64,000 bases of DNA from Microtetraspora malaysiensis (GCF_001528665.1 NZ_BBYJ01000013.1:182442-246441); one strand, 5' to 3'. Positions 33,596 to 42,777 are shown, numbered from the stretch's first letter. Notes: generated from the sequence alone by a model not told the origin. Numbers and translations are program-made.

Positions 33596-34324
33596 GTGAC
33601 CCTGCGCCCCCCTGTCGCCCTCGCGCTGGCCGCCATCTGCGCCGCCCTCACCGGCTGCTCCGGCTCCGCGGCCGCCACAGCGACCAAGCCGCACTACACG
33701 GCCGACGATGTCAAGGCCGCGTACTACACCGCCAAGGACGCCGGCGAAGGCGCGCGTGACTACTGGTACGACCGGAACTTCCACTCGCACACCAACTACG
33801 TGCCGCCGAGCGCCATCCAGACCTGCCCGTACGTCCAGCGTTCGGATGCGGCCAACGCGCCGTCCAACGTGGTGGAGCCGGTCGGCGGCGAGCCCGTGGG
33901 GCAGTTCGCCGTGGAGCCCGCTCGCTCGACCGGCTCGCGCGTCCCGTACGTGACCCAGAACGCCCTCGTCTTCGGCTCGAGCGCCATCACCGACGGCGCG
34001 ATGGACGAGGTCGCCTCCGGGCTGGCCAAGTGCCCCGGATCGTATGCGGTGAACGGGGGGCCGCCGATCATCCTCGGCGCCTACAGCGTGACCAGCCGCC
34101 CGCTCGAGGTGTTCGGGTGGAAGGGGTACGTGCAGCAACTCGCCCACACCTTCCCCCCGGGGATGGACGACGTCTACTACGAGGACATCGCCATCGTGGT
34201 GCTCCGCCGGGCGAATCTCATCCTCTATCTCGACCTCACCCAGACAAAGATCGTCGGAGACCGCGCCGACTCCGCGGACAAGGCCAGGGGCGCCATGGAG
34301 AAGGTGCTGCGAAGGCTGGGCTGA
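33596..34324 (+). CDS. Lipoprotein of unknown function, copy B
   Basis: The 242-residue paralogue of the lipoprotein at 29529 has lipobox Cys21 (CAALTGCSG), QTCPYVQRSDAANAPSNVV, GAYSVTSRPLEVFGWKGY and RANLILYLDLTQTK. GTG at 33596 gives a compact signal peptide; GTG at 33557 would add 13 residues and is less likely. It closes the second copy of the three-gene module and is followed by the YcnI-like gene. Confidence 0.72.
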   Translation: MTLRPPVALALAAICAALTGCSGSAAATATKPHYTADDVKAAYYTAKDAGEGARDYWYDRNFHSHTNYVPPSAIQTCPYVQRSDAANAPSNVVEPVGGEPVGQFAVEPARSTGSRVPYVTQNALVFGSSAITDGAMDEVASGLAKCPGSYAVNGGPPIILGAYSVTSRPLEVFGWKGYVQQLAHTFPPGMDDVYYEDIAIVVLRRANLILYLDLTQTKIVGDRADSADKARGAMEKVLRRLG

Positions 34325-34427
34325 ACCGAGGCCGGCGGGACGGACCGCGGCCCGCCGCACGCGAGCTCTATTCCACCGAACAGCACAGTCGCGATTCCCG
34401 ATCGCCAGCACGACAAGGAGAATGCAT

Positions 34428-35147
34428 ATGCTGCGCCGCACGATACGTGGCCTCGTAACCGTGGGGTTGGCGGCCTGCCTGATCGGCATCATGCCGGCGG
34501 TGGCGTCCGCCCACGTGAAAGTGACCACGGACGCGGCCGTCCAGGGCGGCTACGCCGCCTTGACGTTCCGCGTCCCCAACGAGCGCGACGACGCGAGCAC
34601 GACCAAGATCGAGGTTCAGCTGCCGACCGACGCCCCGCTCGCCTCGGTCTCGGTGAAGCCGCACCCAGGTTGGTCGTACGAGATCACCAAGACCAAGCTG
34701 GCCACGCCGATCGAGGCGCACGGCGCGCAGATCAGCGAGGTCGTCGGCCAGATCACCTGGACCGCGACGGATTCGAAGTCCGGAATCCAGCCGGGTGAGT
34801 ACGAGGAGTTCTCCGTGAGCGCCGGACCGCTGCCCGCTACCGACCGGATGGTGTTCAAGACGCTCCAGCACTACAGCGACGGCGAGATCGTGCGCTGGAT
34901 CCAGGATCCGTCCACCGACGGCGACGAGCCGGAGCGGCCCGCGCCGGTACTCCGGCTCGTGCCCAAGGACGACGCGGCGTCGTCCCCGTCGACCGGAACC
35001 GACCGGGTGTCTCTGGCCGTGGACAGCACGCCCGCGGCCGAGTCGGGTGCGGGGAGTTCGTGGGCGATCGGGCTGTCTGCGGCCTCGCTGGTGATCTCTC
35101 TCGCGTGCGCTGCGACGATGATCGTGCGGACCCGCCGGACGCGATAA
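34428..35147 (+). CDS. YcnI/DUF1775 copper-binding exported protein
   Basis: The 239-residue protein has a signal peptide ending VASA, so the mature chain starts with His29 (HVKVTTDAAVQGGYAALTF). It then has the YcnI core with a buried Trp (VKPHPGWSYEI) and GQITWTATDSKSGIQPGEYEEF, and a C-terminal membrane helix (WAIGLSAASLVISLACAATMI). DUF1775 proteins bind Cu(II) through the N-terminal His and usually sit next to copC/copD. ATG 34428 has AAGGAG at 7 bases; the ATG at 34422 is too close. A terminator follows. Confidence 0.87.
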   Translation: MLRRTIRGLVTVGLAACLIGIMPAVASAHVKVTTDAAVQGGYAALTFRVPNERDDASTTKIEVQLPTDAPLASVSVKPHPGWSYEITKTKLATPIEAHGAQISEVVGQITWTATDSKSGIQPGEYEEFSVSAGPLPATDRMVFKTLQHYSDGEIVRWIQDPSTDGDEPERPAPVLRLVPKDDAASSPSTGTDRVSLAVDSTPAAESGAGSSWAIGLSAASLVISLACAATMIVRTRRTR

Positions 35148-35160
35148 CCGCCACGGCGGA

Positions 35161-35196
35161 AACCGGGCGCAGGGCACTGATCCCCTGCGCCCGGTT
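35161..35196 (+). terminator. Terminator of the LVIVD/copper locus
   Basis: AACCGGGCGCAGGG (35161-35174) pairs perfectly with CCCTGCGCCCGGTT (35183-35196) across an 8-base loop. It lies 14 bases after the YcnI-like stop and closes the locus. Confidence 0.8.
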
Positions 35197-35302
35197 CGAT
35201 GATGGAATCAGCCCCTGCGCGTTCTCCTCCGTTGCGAGGTGAGGCGACGCTGGACGCGCTCGCCTCCCCTCGCTCGGTGAGACCCGCCGGTGCCGCCGGC
35301 CG

Positions 35303-36577
35303 TCACCAGTTGGCCGGCAGCCCCGGCGTGGTGGGAGGCAGCGGATTACCGGCCTTCGGGTGGATGACGTACACGATCCCGCCGCTGCCGGTGCTGCGCA
35401 GCCAGACGTTCTCGAAGTTCGCCCGCGGGTAGACCCGGCGCACCGCGTCGTTGTCCGGCGAGGCGGGGTCGTTGGCGATCACGTCGCCGGTGGCGGTGAA
35501 GCCGATGATGACCATGAGGTGGCCGTTGGTGCTGTACCCGGCGCCGGGCAGTTCCGCCGCCTTGAACGACTGGGAGGTGACGACCGGGATGCCGGCGCGG
35601 ATCAGCCGCTCCAGCTCGGTCAGCGATCGGAGCCGGGTGACGAACCCCTCCAACCCGTACCGTCCCGCGTAGGCCGCGTTGAACGGCCAGTTGCCCGCTC
35701 CCTCGTAGGCGTAGTCGTAGGCGTACCGGGCGGCGTAGTCGACCTCCGGGTTGGGATCGGAGGGGTCCACCCAGGAGGTGTCCTGCTTGCTGGGCCACTG
35801 GCCCCAGTAGCCGAGGACCATGGTGGTCGAGGTCGGGCTGCACCACGCCTCTCCCCCGCCGTCCCACTCGGGGTAGTGGCCCTCGTGGACGTTCTGCGAA
35901 CGGCGCGGCACGGGCAACTCGACGCCCCAGGCGACGCCGCCGGGGCTGACCGGGACGGTAGCCCGGTCGGGCACGGCGGAGGCCATCGCGCCGAGCGTGC
36001 GCACGACCGGCGTCACGGACGAGCCCGGCGTACGGTACAGCGTGGCGCGCAACTGGTACGCGGTGATCTCCTTGCCGGCCGCGGCCACGAACGTGTCGAC
36101 CGAGACCGTGCCGTCGGCGTCACGCTGCCCCGGCAGCGACGTGCGACGGATGTCCTCGTCGCCGTACGCCCAGCGGCCGAGCACGTACCACTTCGTCAGC
36201 CCGGCAGCGTTGCGGCCGCGCATCTCGACCTGCAGCCAGCTTCCGGTCGGCACGTCGGCGTTCCAGGAGGCGACCAGCTCGGTGGCCGGGAACCCGATCG
36301 GCCGCTCGCGGCCGGTCCACCGGGCGTACTCCCAGTTCTTCGTGCCCAGCTCGTCGGTGTAGGAGATCGTGCCTACGGGGGCGTCGAAGGACAGGGTGTT
36401 GCCCCCCTTGACGCCCTCGCGGGTGCCGGGGCCGAAGTTGGCCCGCTCGTAGACGACGTCGACGGCGGCGGGCGGGGGTTTGGTCTCGGCCTCGGCGGCA
36501 GCGGGGGTGACGGTGAGGGCGGATGTCATCAGGACTGCGGACAGGAACACGGGCAGGAACACGCTTGGCACGCGCAT
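35303..36577 (-). CDS. Secreted C39-family cysteine peptidase-like protein
   Basis: The 424-residue protein has a signal peptide (to about residue 28), an N-terminal beta-rich domain of about 190 residues (GVKGGNTLSFDAPVGTISY) and a papain-like C39 domain. In that domain the Cys lies in GGGEAWCSPTSTTMVLGYW, the His in NGHLMVIIGFT and the Asp in VIANDPASPDND. Related secreted C39-like proteins of actinomycetes act on peptides outside the cell. It is not fused to an ABC transporter. It lies about 1.4 kb from the lanthipeptide precursor and could conceivably serve as a leader protease, but nothing direct shows this. Confidence 0.85.
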   Translation of the reverse strand: MRVPSVFLPVFLSAVLMTSALTVTPAAAEAETKPPPAAVDVVYERANFGPGTREGVKGGNTLSFDAPVGTISYTDELGTKNWEYARWTGRERPIGFPATELVASWNADVPTGSWLQVEMRGRNAAGLTKWYVLGRWAYGDEDIRRTSLPGQRDADGTVSVDTFVAAAGKEITAYQLRATLYRTPGSSVTPVVRTLGAMASAVPDRATVPVSPGGVAWGVELPVPRRSQNVHEGHYPEWDGGGEAWCSPTSTTMVLGYWGQWPSKQDTSWVDPSDPNPEVDYAARYAYDYAYEGAGNWPFNAAYAGRYGLEGFVTRLRSLTELERLIRAGIPVVTSQSFKAAELPGAGYSTNGHLMVIIGFTATGDVIANDPASPDNDAVRRVYPRANFENVWLRSTGSGGIVYVIHPKAGNPLPPTTPGLPANW

Positions 36578-36775
36578 AGCTCACCTCGGGGGGTTGTCGG
36601 CGTCCTCGACGCTAGAGATCTCCGCCCGCCCGCACATCGGCAGGAATACGTATTACGCACACCTTTGGGCGGCCTTCGGGTACCTCGCGGGCGCGTACCC
36701 CGGAAGATCCGGCAGGTGCGGCGCCCTGTCGCCGCCCGCGTGATCCGCGTGCGCGGGATACGACGGACTGCGTCC

Positions 36776-37318
36776 TCACCGGCTGCTCAGGTAGGTGAGG
36801 ACGGCGAGCACGCGGCGGTGGCCGCTGTCAGCCGGCGAGAGGCCGAGCTTGGCGAAGATGTTGCCGATGTGCTTGTGGACGGCGTTCTCGGTGATGACGA
36901 GCCGGGCCGCGATTGTGGCGTTGTCCTTTCCTTCGGCCATCAGGGCGAGAACTTCGCGTTCGCGTGGCGTGAGGGCGGCGATCGGGTCGTGGGCGTGACG
37001 GGTGAGGATCTGCGCGATCACTTCGGGGTCCATGACGGTACCGCCGGCGGCGACCCGCCGCAGCGCGTCGACGAACTCGCTCACCCGGCTCACCCGGTCC
37101 TTGAGGAGGTAGCCGACGCCGCCGCGTCCATCGGAGATCAGCTCGCCGGCGTACTGCTGCTCGACGTATTGGGAGAGTACGAGCACGGGCAGGCCGGGAT
37201 GCCGGCGGCGAGCCTGGAGGGCGGCGTGGATTCCCTCGTCGCGGAAGGCCGGCGGTAGCCGTACGTCGACGATGGTGACGTCCGGCCGGTGTTCGGCGAC
37301 GGCGGCGACGAAGCCGGT
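36776..37318 (-). pseudogene. LuxR-family response regulator missing its N-terminus
   Basis: The frame from 37318 encodes the receiver domain from its middle ([20 protein letters not shown] with the phospho-Asp, then ISDGRGGVGYLLKDRV) and a full LuxR helix-turn-helix (LTPREREVLALMAEGKDNATIA, VHKHIGNIFAKLGL). A TAA sits right at 37319-37321 and the first strand and acidic pair of the receiver are missing; the NUDIX gene begins 12 bases beyond. A start at 37186 would give a 136-residue DNA-binding piece. About 40 residues and any partner kinase were lost at this breakpoint. Confidence 0.7.
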
Positions 37319-37332
37319 TTAGTCTCACGGTC

Positions 37333-37821
37333 GTGGCGATCAGAAACTCGCATTGCTCCTTCTGCGGCGCGGCCTTCGCCCGTGACCAGGCGTGGCCTCG
37401 CACATGCCCGGGCTGCGCGAACACCAGCTATCTCAACCCGCTGCCGGTCGCGGTGATGGTGCTGCCGGTCGACAACAGCCTGCTGGTGGTGCGCCGGGAC
37501 GTCGAACCGCACCGTGGTGGGCTCGCTCTGCCCGGCGGCTTCATCGACGTCGGCGAATCCTGGCAGCAGGCGGCCGTCCGAGAGCTACGCGAGGAGACCG
37601 GTGTTCTCGTCGACGCCGGTGACGTACGGCTCTTCGACGTGCTCAGCGCTCCTGACGGCACGCTGCTGGTCTTCGCTCTGGGGCCGCGTACCGACTCGGC
37701 CGACCTTCCGCCGGTCGTCTCCACGGCCGAGACTTCGGAATGGCTGCTGATCGACGGGCCGCGGGAACTCGCCTTCCCCCTGCACACTCAGGTCGTGGCG
37801 GAGTTCTTCCGTTCGAGATGA
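37333..37821 (+). CDS. NUDIX hydrolase with N-terminal zinc-ribbon
   Basis: The 162-residue protein has a zinc ribbon (CSFCGAAF and [16 protein letters not shown]) and a NUDIX box of the form Gx5Ex7REUxEExGU ([20 protein letters not shown] followed by ETGV). It hydrolyses a nucleoside diphosphate linked to another group, such as ADP-ribose or NADH; the substrate is not determinable. Its GTG lies 12 bases beyond the end of the truncated response regulator, so its promoter, if any, is within former regulator sequence. It precedes the lanthipeptide cluster. Confidence 0.88.
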   Translation: MAIRNSHCSFCGAAFARDQAWPRTCPGCANTSYLNPLPVAVMVLPVDNSLLVVRRDVEPHRGGLALPGGFIDVGESWQQAAVRELREETGVLVDAGDVRLFDVLSAPDGTLLVFALGPRTDSADLPPVVSTAETSEWLLIDGPRELAFPLHTQVVAEFFRSR

Positions 37822-37886
37822 CGAATGCGCGCCGTGGATCCACGCTCAGTGCACGTCGTGCCAGGCGATTCGATGATCCATTGGCC

Positions 37887-37933
37887 GTGTGTTAGTCCAC
37901 GTTGGCGTGCGGTTAGAGGCGTCGATCTAGGCT
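37887..37933 (+). promoter_or_regulatory. Candidate SARP-controlled promoter of the lanthipeptide precursor
   Basis: Three similar words GTTAG (37891), GTTGG (37901) and GTTAG (37912) occur at 10- and 11-base steps, each preceded by GTG or ACG. Direct repeats at about 11-bp spacing next to a -10 element are the usual SARP site. A -10-like TAGGCT follows at 37928-37933, 44 bases before the precursor ATG. The cluster encodes its own SARP. Confidence 0.5.
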
Positions 37934-37976
37934 CATCCGACAGTCCGATCTCCGAGTGGCACCGGGAGGTTTCGTC

Positions 37977-38153
37977 ATGAGCATCATGGAAGCGGAAACC
38001 GGCACGGAGGACATGTTCGATATGGACATCGAGATCCTGTGGGACCCTTCGCCCTCCGGGCCTATAGGGCAGCGCGGTGCTACGGCGGGCAGCACCTGCG
38101 CGTCGTCGTGCAACAGCTATGGCCAGACCGGCCGCCCGTGCAGGTGTTTCTAA
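37977..38153 (+). CDS. lanA: Class I lanthipeptide precursor, FxLD-like family
   Basis: The 58-residue peptide has an acidic leader (MSIMEAETGTEDM) with an FDMDIEIL motif, close to the FxLD box of FxLD lanthipeptides. A Trp-Asp-Pro hinge follows, then a core rich in Ser/Thr and Cys. Cys are at 41, 45, 55 and 57; Thr/Ser donors at 36, 39, 40, 43, 44, 47 and 51. The last residues are RPCRCF. Up to four (methyl)lanthionine rings are possible. ATG 37977 has GGGAGGT 7 bases upstream; the longer frame from 37956 is not used. LanB, two LanC and LanT follow. The cleavage site is unknown, perhaps near GQR at 31-33. Confidence 0.85.
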   Translation: MSIMEAETGTEDMFDMDIEILWDPSPSGPIGQRGATAGSTCASSCNSYGQTGRPCRCF

Positions 38154-38197
38154 CGGTTCTCCGTCAGGCCCGCATGGCATGAGGTTGCCGGCCTCCT

Positions 38198-38229
38198 GCT
38201 CCCCGTCCGTAATCCTGTGGGCGGGGAGC
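38198..38229 (+). terminator. Hairpin between lanA and lanB
   Basis: GCTCCCCGTCC (38198-38208) pairs with GGGCGGGGAGC (38219-38229), including one G-T pair, across a 10-base loop. It stands 45 bases after the precursor stop and about 97 bases before lanB. Such hairpins let most transcripts stop after the precursor, so peptide is made in excess of its enzymes. Confidence 0.7.
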
Positions 38230-38325
38230 CGCCGGATTGCTGAAACTACCAGTCCTTCGCATCGGTCGAGTCGATGCCCCTATGAGTTGTAGGCCTGTTT
38301 CCGATTTCCGGGGAGGGCTTGAATA

Positions 38326-41300
38326 TTGGCTACCGAACCTGTGTACACGGCAGCGGACTTCGCAATGCTCCGCCTTCCGCTTCTTCCTCTGCGCCACCCT
38401 CTTCCGCATTCCGGGGGGAAATCCGTAGAAGACATGAGCACAGAGCAGATGGCTGATTTCATCCGGGCGGCAACCGCGGATCCACGGATTCGCGAAGCGA
38501 TAGCGGTCTCCGCTCCTTCGCTCTCCGACCTGGTCACTCGTGTGGTCGATGGCGCCCCCCTGAAGCGGTCACAGCTCAGTCGAGCTTTTCTGTCGCTCAC
38601 CCGCTACCTGATTCGTGCCCGTAGCCGCAGCACTCCCTTCGGGATTCTGGCCGGCGTCTGCCCGGTCGTCTTCGCGAGCGGGGCCACCACACGAGTCGGG
38701 GAAGCGCACCGCAAGCATGTCAGGGCAGACGGAGCCTGGATGGCAGCCGTGGTCGAGGATCTCGAATGCCGCCCCGAAGTACTGCGTGAGTTGAAGCTGG
38801 TGGTCAGCGACCTCTGTGTGATCAAGGGAAACAGACTTCACATACCGGCTCACGGGGAGAATGTCGCAGACGGGCGGCGGTCGTCTCCGCGAGCAGGTCA
38901 TGCAACGGTTCGGATCAATCCGGTAATTCGCAGAATCCTGGAAAGCGCGGCACAGCCGATCGGCTACCGCGAGTTACTCACTGTGCTGTGCGCGAACTTT
39001 CCCTCGGCGACCGAGGCCAAGAGCGGGACACTTATCACCCGATTGATCAAACAGAATGTCCTGCTGACCGACTTGTATCCGCCGCTTGACGCCTCGGATC
39101 CGCTGGACCACGTGCTCGACCGGCTCGCCGAATTGGCCGAGCACCCGGTCGTCGCGAAGCTGCACGAACTCCGCGCGAAGATCTCCGATTTCCAGGAGAC
39201 GGCCGTGGGAGACGGTGGTGTGGCGCTCGAGGCCGCTACCCGTGCGGCACAGGAGGTGCATGGCGAACACCACTCCTGCTTCTTCCAGGTCGACATGCGA
39301 AGCGACGCGCGGGTCTCGCTGCCCACAGCCCTGGCCGATGAAGCCGCCCGTGCCGTCAGTGCCCTCTGGCGTATGTCGCCGGTCCATGGAGAGATTTCCC
39401 AAGAGCTCAGCATCTACCACGCGCGCTTCCTGGAGCGGTATGAACCAGGCACGCTCGTGCCTCTCGTCGAGATGCTGGACCCGGAACTCGGCCTGGGACT
39501 CCCCGAGGGATACGGCTCGGATGCCGCGGTTGCCGGGCCCGAGCACCAGCCGGCGGATCCATCCGACGAGGACGATCGGCGCAGAGCCCTGCTTGCCGAA
39601 CTCGCCCTGACCGCGATCGAGCGCGGAGGGAGAGAGGTCGTGCTCTCCGATGAGCTGGTGGATCAGCTCGCCCGTAACTCTCCACTGCCGCCCACTCCCA
39701 CAGCCGAGGTGTACGTCCAGGTCATTGCCGAGTCGATCGACCATGTGACGGAAGGCGACTTCCGCTTGGCAATTGGGGCTCTGAGCGGAAGCTGGCAGAT
39801 CGGAGCGACGTTCGGCCGCTTCGCGGACCTGCTCCCCGAACTGGACGCCTCGTTGCGAGACGGGCTGGTCCATGGATTGCCGGGCGCGACACTTCCCGCT
39901 CAACTTTCCTACCGGCCGGGCAAGGCGGCCACGGCAAACGTCGTCAAGAGCCCTCAGTGGACCGATCGGTCGATCATGGTCGGTCAGTTCTGTTCTGAAC
40001 GCGATCGTGCGCTGCGTGCAGGGGACATTCTGGTAGGAGCGGACGAAGACGGCTTCTATCTGACGTCTCCCGCGGTCGACGGCGAGATCGCCGTGGTCGT
40101 TCCCAATATGCTCAACCCGGACGGTGTGAGCACGCCTCCGTCCCGCTTCCTCAGAGAGATCGCCCCCAGTGGACGCCAGGGGTGGTATGGCTGGAAATGG
40201 GGGGATTACTCCCGCCTTCCTCACCTGCCGCGCGTCAGGTACGGCCGGACCATTCTGTCCCCGGAGTGCTGGCGACCGACCCTGGCTATGACGGAGTCCG
40301 CCGGCAACTGGGAGAAGTGGCGTGACGCTCTCGCCGACTGGCGGAGCCGGTACGAGGTTCCCCGTGAGATCAGGGTTTGCGCCGATGACCGGCAGCTGAT
40401 AGTCGACCTCGACGATCCCGTCCACCAGCGCCTCTTCCACGATGAACTCCACCGGAAGCCGCACGTTCGTATCGAGGAGCCACTCGGCGCGAGTGACGAG
40501 GGAACGGACTGGCTCCACGGTTATGCCAACGAGTTGATCATCCCCTTGAAGTCCGTGGCTCCCCCGCCGGCCAGAACGAGGCCGCGCCCCTCGCAGCTCC
40601 CCACCCCGCCCCCGATGAAGCACACGATCGGGAGTGAGTGGCTGTATGCCAAGGTGTACACCTCGCCCCGCATGCACAACGAGATACTGGCCGAGCATGT
40701 GGCAGGGCTCGTCAACGGGCTGGAACGCATTACTGACCGCTGGTTCTTCATCCGCTACACGGATCCTCACCCGCATCTCCGGATCCGCTTCCACGGAGCG
40801 GCCGACCAGCTGCTCATCGAGGGGGTTCCCCGTCTGCGGGATTGGGCCGAGAACCTGCGAACTGACGGGTTGGTCCGGGACTGGACGCTGGACGCGTACG
40901 AACCGGAGGTCCACCGTTACGGTGGTCCAGAGGTTCTGGAAGCCGCTGAGCGAGTGTTCCAGGCAGACAGCGAGTGCGCAATGGCTCAACTGCGTCTCCA
41001 GCGTTCCAAGCTGATCGATCTGGACACGCCTCTGCTGATGGCCTTCAACTTCGTCGACCTCTGCCGCGCGATGATGCCGGGCGATTGGGGTGCTTGGCTC
41101 ATTGACGCAGTTCCCCGGGACGCACATCGGGAGGCGTTCCGGGCTCGTAGGAGCGAACTCCGCGCCCTCGCGGCCCGGGACTGGCAGGTCGTGGTGAAGG
41201 AAGCCACAGGGGAAGCCTTACGTACTGTCCGGGAGACGCGCGGTGCGGCGCTGTCCCGGTATCACGAGGCGTTGACCGCTCAAGGAAACGGCTCTGCCCG

Positions 41301-41451
41301 AGACGCCGTGCACAGCCGGGCGGTGGGGTCCTTGCTGCACATGCACCACAACCGGTTGGTGGGTATCGATCGGGATTCGGAAGGGGCGGTGCACGCCCTG
41401 GCCCGCGGCATCGCGGAACTGGTTCTCGGCGCAAAGAGGTACGGACGGTGA
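38326..41451 (+). CDS. lanB: Full-length class I lanthipeptide dehydratase
   Basis: The 1041-residue LanB has both halves in one chain. The N-terminal glutamylation domain (about residues 1-690) includes LKRSQLSRAFLSLTRYLIRA and STPFGILAGVCPVV. The C-terminal SpaB_C-type elimination domain (about 765-1035) opens EWLYAKVYTSPRMHNEILAE and includes WFFIRYTDPHPHLRIRFHG. It uses glutamyl-tRNA to glutamylate Ser/Thr of the precursor and then removes glutamate to give dehydroalanine or dehydrobutyrine. TTG start with GGGAGG about 10 bases upstream. Its stop overlaps the first LanC gene. Codon use looks less GC-extreme than flanking genes. Confidence 0.93.
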   Translation: MATEPVYTAADFAMLRLPLLPLRHPLPHSGGKSVEDMSTEQMADFIRAATADPRIREAIAVSAPSLSDLVTRVVDGAPLKRSQLSRAFLSLTRYLIRARSRSTPFGILAGVCPVVFASGATTRVGEAHRKHVRADGAWMAAVVEDLECRPEVLRELKLVVSDLCVIKGNRLHIPAHGENVADGRRSSPRAGHATVRINPVIRRILESAAQPIGYRELLTVLCANFPSATEAKSGTLITRLIKQNVLLTDLYPPLDASDPLDHVLDRLAELAEHPVVAKLHELRAKISDFQETAVGDGGVALEAATRAAQEVHGEHHSCFFQVDMRSDARVSLPTALADEAARAVSALWRMSPVHGEISQELSIYHARFLERYEPGTLVPLVEMLDPELGLGLPEGYGSDAAVAGPEHQPADPSDEDDRRRALLAELALTAIERGGREVVLSDELVDQLARNSPLPPTPTAEVYVQVIAESIDHVTEGDFRLAIGALSGSWQIGATFGRFADLLPELDASLRDGLVHGLPGATLPAQLSYRPGKAATANVVKSPQWTDRSIMVGQFCSERDRALRAGDILVGADEDGFYLTSPAVDGEIAVVVPNMLNPDGVSTPPSRFLREIAPSGRQGWYGWKWGDYSRLPHLPRVRYGRTILSPECWRPTLAMTESAGNWEKWRDALADWRSRYEVPREIRVCADDRQLIVDLDDPVHQRLFHDELHRKPHVRIEEPLGASDEGTDWLHGYANELIIPLKSVAPPPARTRPRPSQLPTPPPMKHTIGSEWLYAKVYTSPRMHNEILAEHVAGLVNGLERITDRWFFIRYTDPHPHLRIRFHGAADQLLIEGVPRLRDWAENLRTDGLVRDWTLDAYEPEVHRYGGPEVLEAAERVFQADSECAMAQLRLQRSKLIDLDTPLLMAFNFVDLCRAMMPGDWGAWLIDAVPRDAHREAFRARRSELRALAARDWQVVVKEATGEALRTVRETRGAALSRYHEALTAQGNGSARDAVHSRAVGSLLHMHHNRLVGIDRDSEGAVHALARGIAELVLGAKRYGR

Positions 41452-42725
41452 CGACGAGAAAGGCGGCCGCGGAAATCGTGGCCGATGTCGCCACGCGGCT
41501 GGGCGACCCCGAGCGTGTGCGCGAACAGTATGAAGAACGGCTCGCCCGGACTCCGGCCGTCGGCGATGCCGCCGGCTGGTCGAACCCGTCCCTCTCCGAT
41601 GGACACGCCGGCGTGGCCCTTCTGTTCAGCGAACTGCGTTGGGAGGAACCGCGATACCGCTTGGTGGTCCACGAACACCTCCGACGGGCGGTGGCCCGAC
41701 CGGTCGGCGACGCGGCACTGATCAACGGCTTGGCGGCAGTCGCCTTCGCGTCCTCGCGCAGCGCGGAGCACGGCGACCACGTCAGTCTCACCGCGAAGCT
41801 GGACGAACTCCTGATATCGAAGGTCCGTACCTGGGGGGCCGAGCGGAGCGCGCACACCTGGTACCACTACGACGTGATCAGCGGTCTCGCCGGGATCGGA
41901 CGCTACCTTCTCAGCAGACCGACCGCGGATCCACTCGTGCTGCGTATGATCGCCGACTCCCTGGCAGCGCTGGCCTCTCCTGTCGCCGTGGGGGATCTTG
42001 AGGTTCCCGGGTGGTGGGTCCATCACGATCTCGAGGGCAACGCGAGCCCTGATCACGCGACGGGGCATGTCAACATCGGCCTCGCGCATGGCGTTCCGGG
42101 CTGCTTGGCTACCTTGTCCCTCCTGGTCCAAGCCGGGTACGGAGACGAGCACCACGAACACGCCGTTCGATCCATGGCGACCTGGATATTGGATGCACGC
42201 AGGGACGACGCTTATGGCGTCTACTGGCCCACTCACCTGCTGCTCGCGGACATCTCCGGGGAGTCCGGCCACCCGCCGCGGCCGAGCAGGGCGGCATGGT
42301 GTTACGGAACCCCCGGGATCGCCAGAGCGCTGCAGATCGCGGGGCTGGCGACAGGCGAGCCGACGTGGGGCGCCGCGGCGGTGGATGCCGTGAGAGACCT
42401 GGCCAGGCGCCCGGAATCGGAGTGGGGCGTAGCGGACGCTTCCCTCTGCCATGGTTGGGCGGGCTTGCTGCAGACCTTCGCGACGCTGCGTCGGTCAGCC
42501 CCCGATCCCGTTCTCGGCGACCTGATCGAGGTGGCTGCTCGCCGTACGGTGGCCGAGTTCGACCCCACGTCCCTCTTCGGCTTCCGCGCGGCTGTCCCCG
42601 GCTTGCCGCGCTTCGACCGTCCAGGATTCCTGGAGGGTTCGGCCGGTACGGCCCTCGCGCTCCACTCCTATGCGACTGGGGCGCCACCGAGAACGTGTTG
42701 GGACCAGGTTCTGCTCCTGAACTGA
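41448..42725 (+). CDS. lanC: LanC-family lanthionine cyclase 1
   Basis: The 425-residue zinc cyclase adds Cys thiols to dehydroamino acids to form (methyl)lanthionine rings. All key motifs are present: LSDGHAGVALLF, the acid-base His in NIGLAHGVPG, zinc ligand Cys285 in WCYG, and Cys334-His335 in LCHG. It is near the usual LanC length. The GTG start overlaps the LanB stop by four bases, so LanB and LanC are translationally coupled. Confidence 0.92.
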   Translation: MTTRKAAAEIVADVATRLGDPERVREQYEERLARTPAVGDAAGWSNPSLSDGHAGVALLFSELRWEEPRYRLVVHEHLRRAVARPVGDAALINGLAAVAFASSRSAEHGDHVSLTAKLDELLISKVRTWGAERSAHTWYHYDVISGLAGIGRYLLSRPTADPLVLRMIADSLAALASPVAVGDLEVPGWWVHHDLEGNASPDHATGHVNIGLAHGVPGCLATLSLLVQAGYGDEHHEHAVRSMATWILDARRDDAYGVYWPTHLLLADISGESGHPPRPSRAAWCYGTPGIARALQIAGLATGEPTWGAAAVDAVRDLARRPESEWGVADASLCHGWAGLLQTFATLRRSAPDPVLGDLIEVAARRTVAEFDPTSLFGFRAAVPGLPRFDRPGFLEGSAGTALALHSYATGAPPRTCWDQVLLLN

Positions 42726-42777
42726 CAGTCCTGAGTCGAATGAGCCGGTCAGCGGAGAAGCATTCAGGAGAGCAGGG

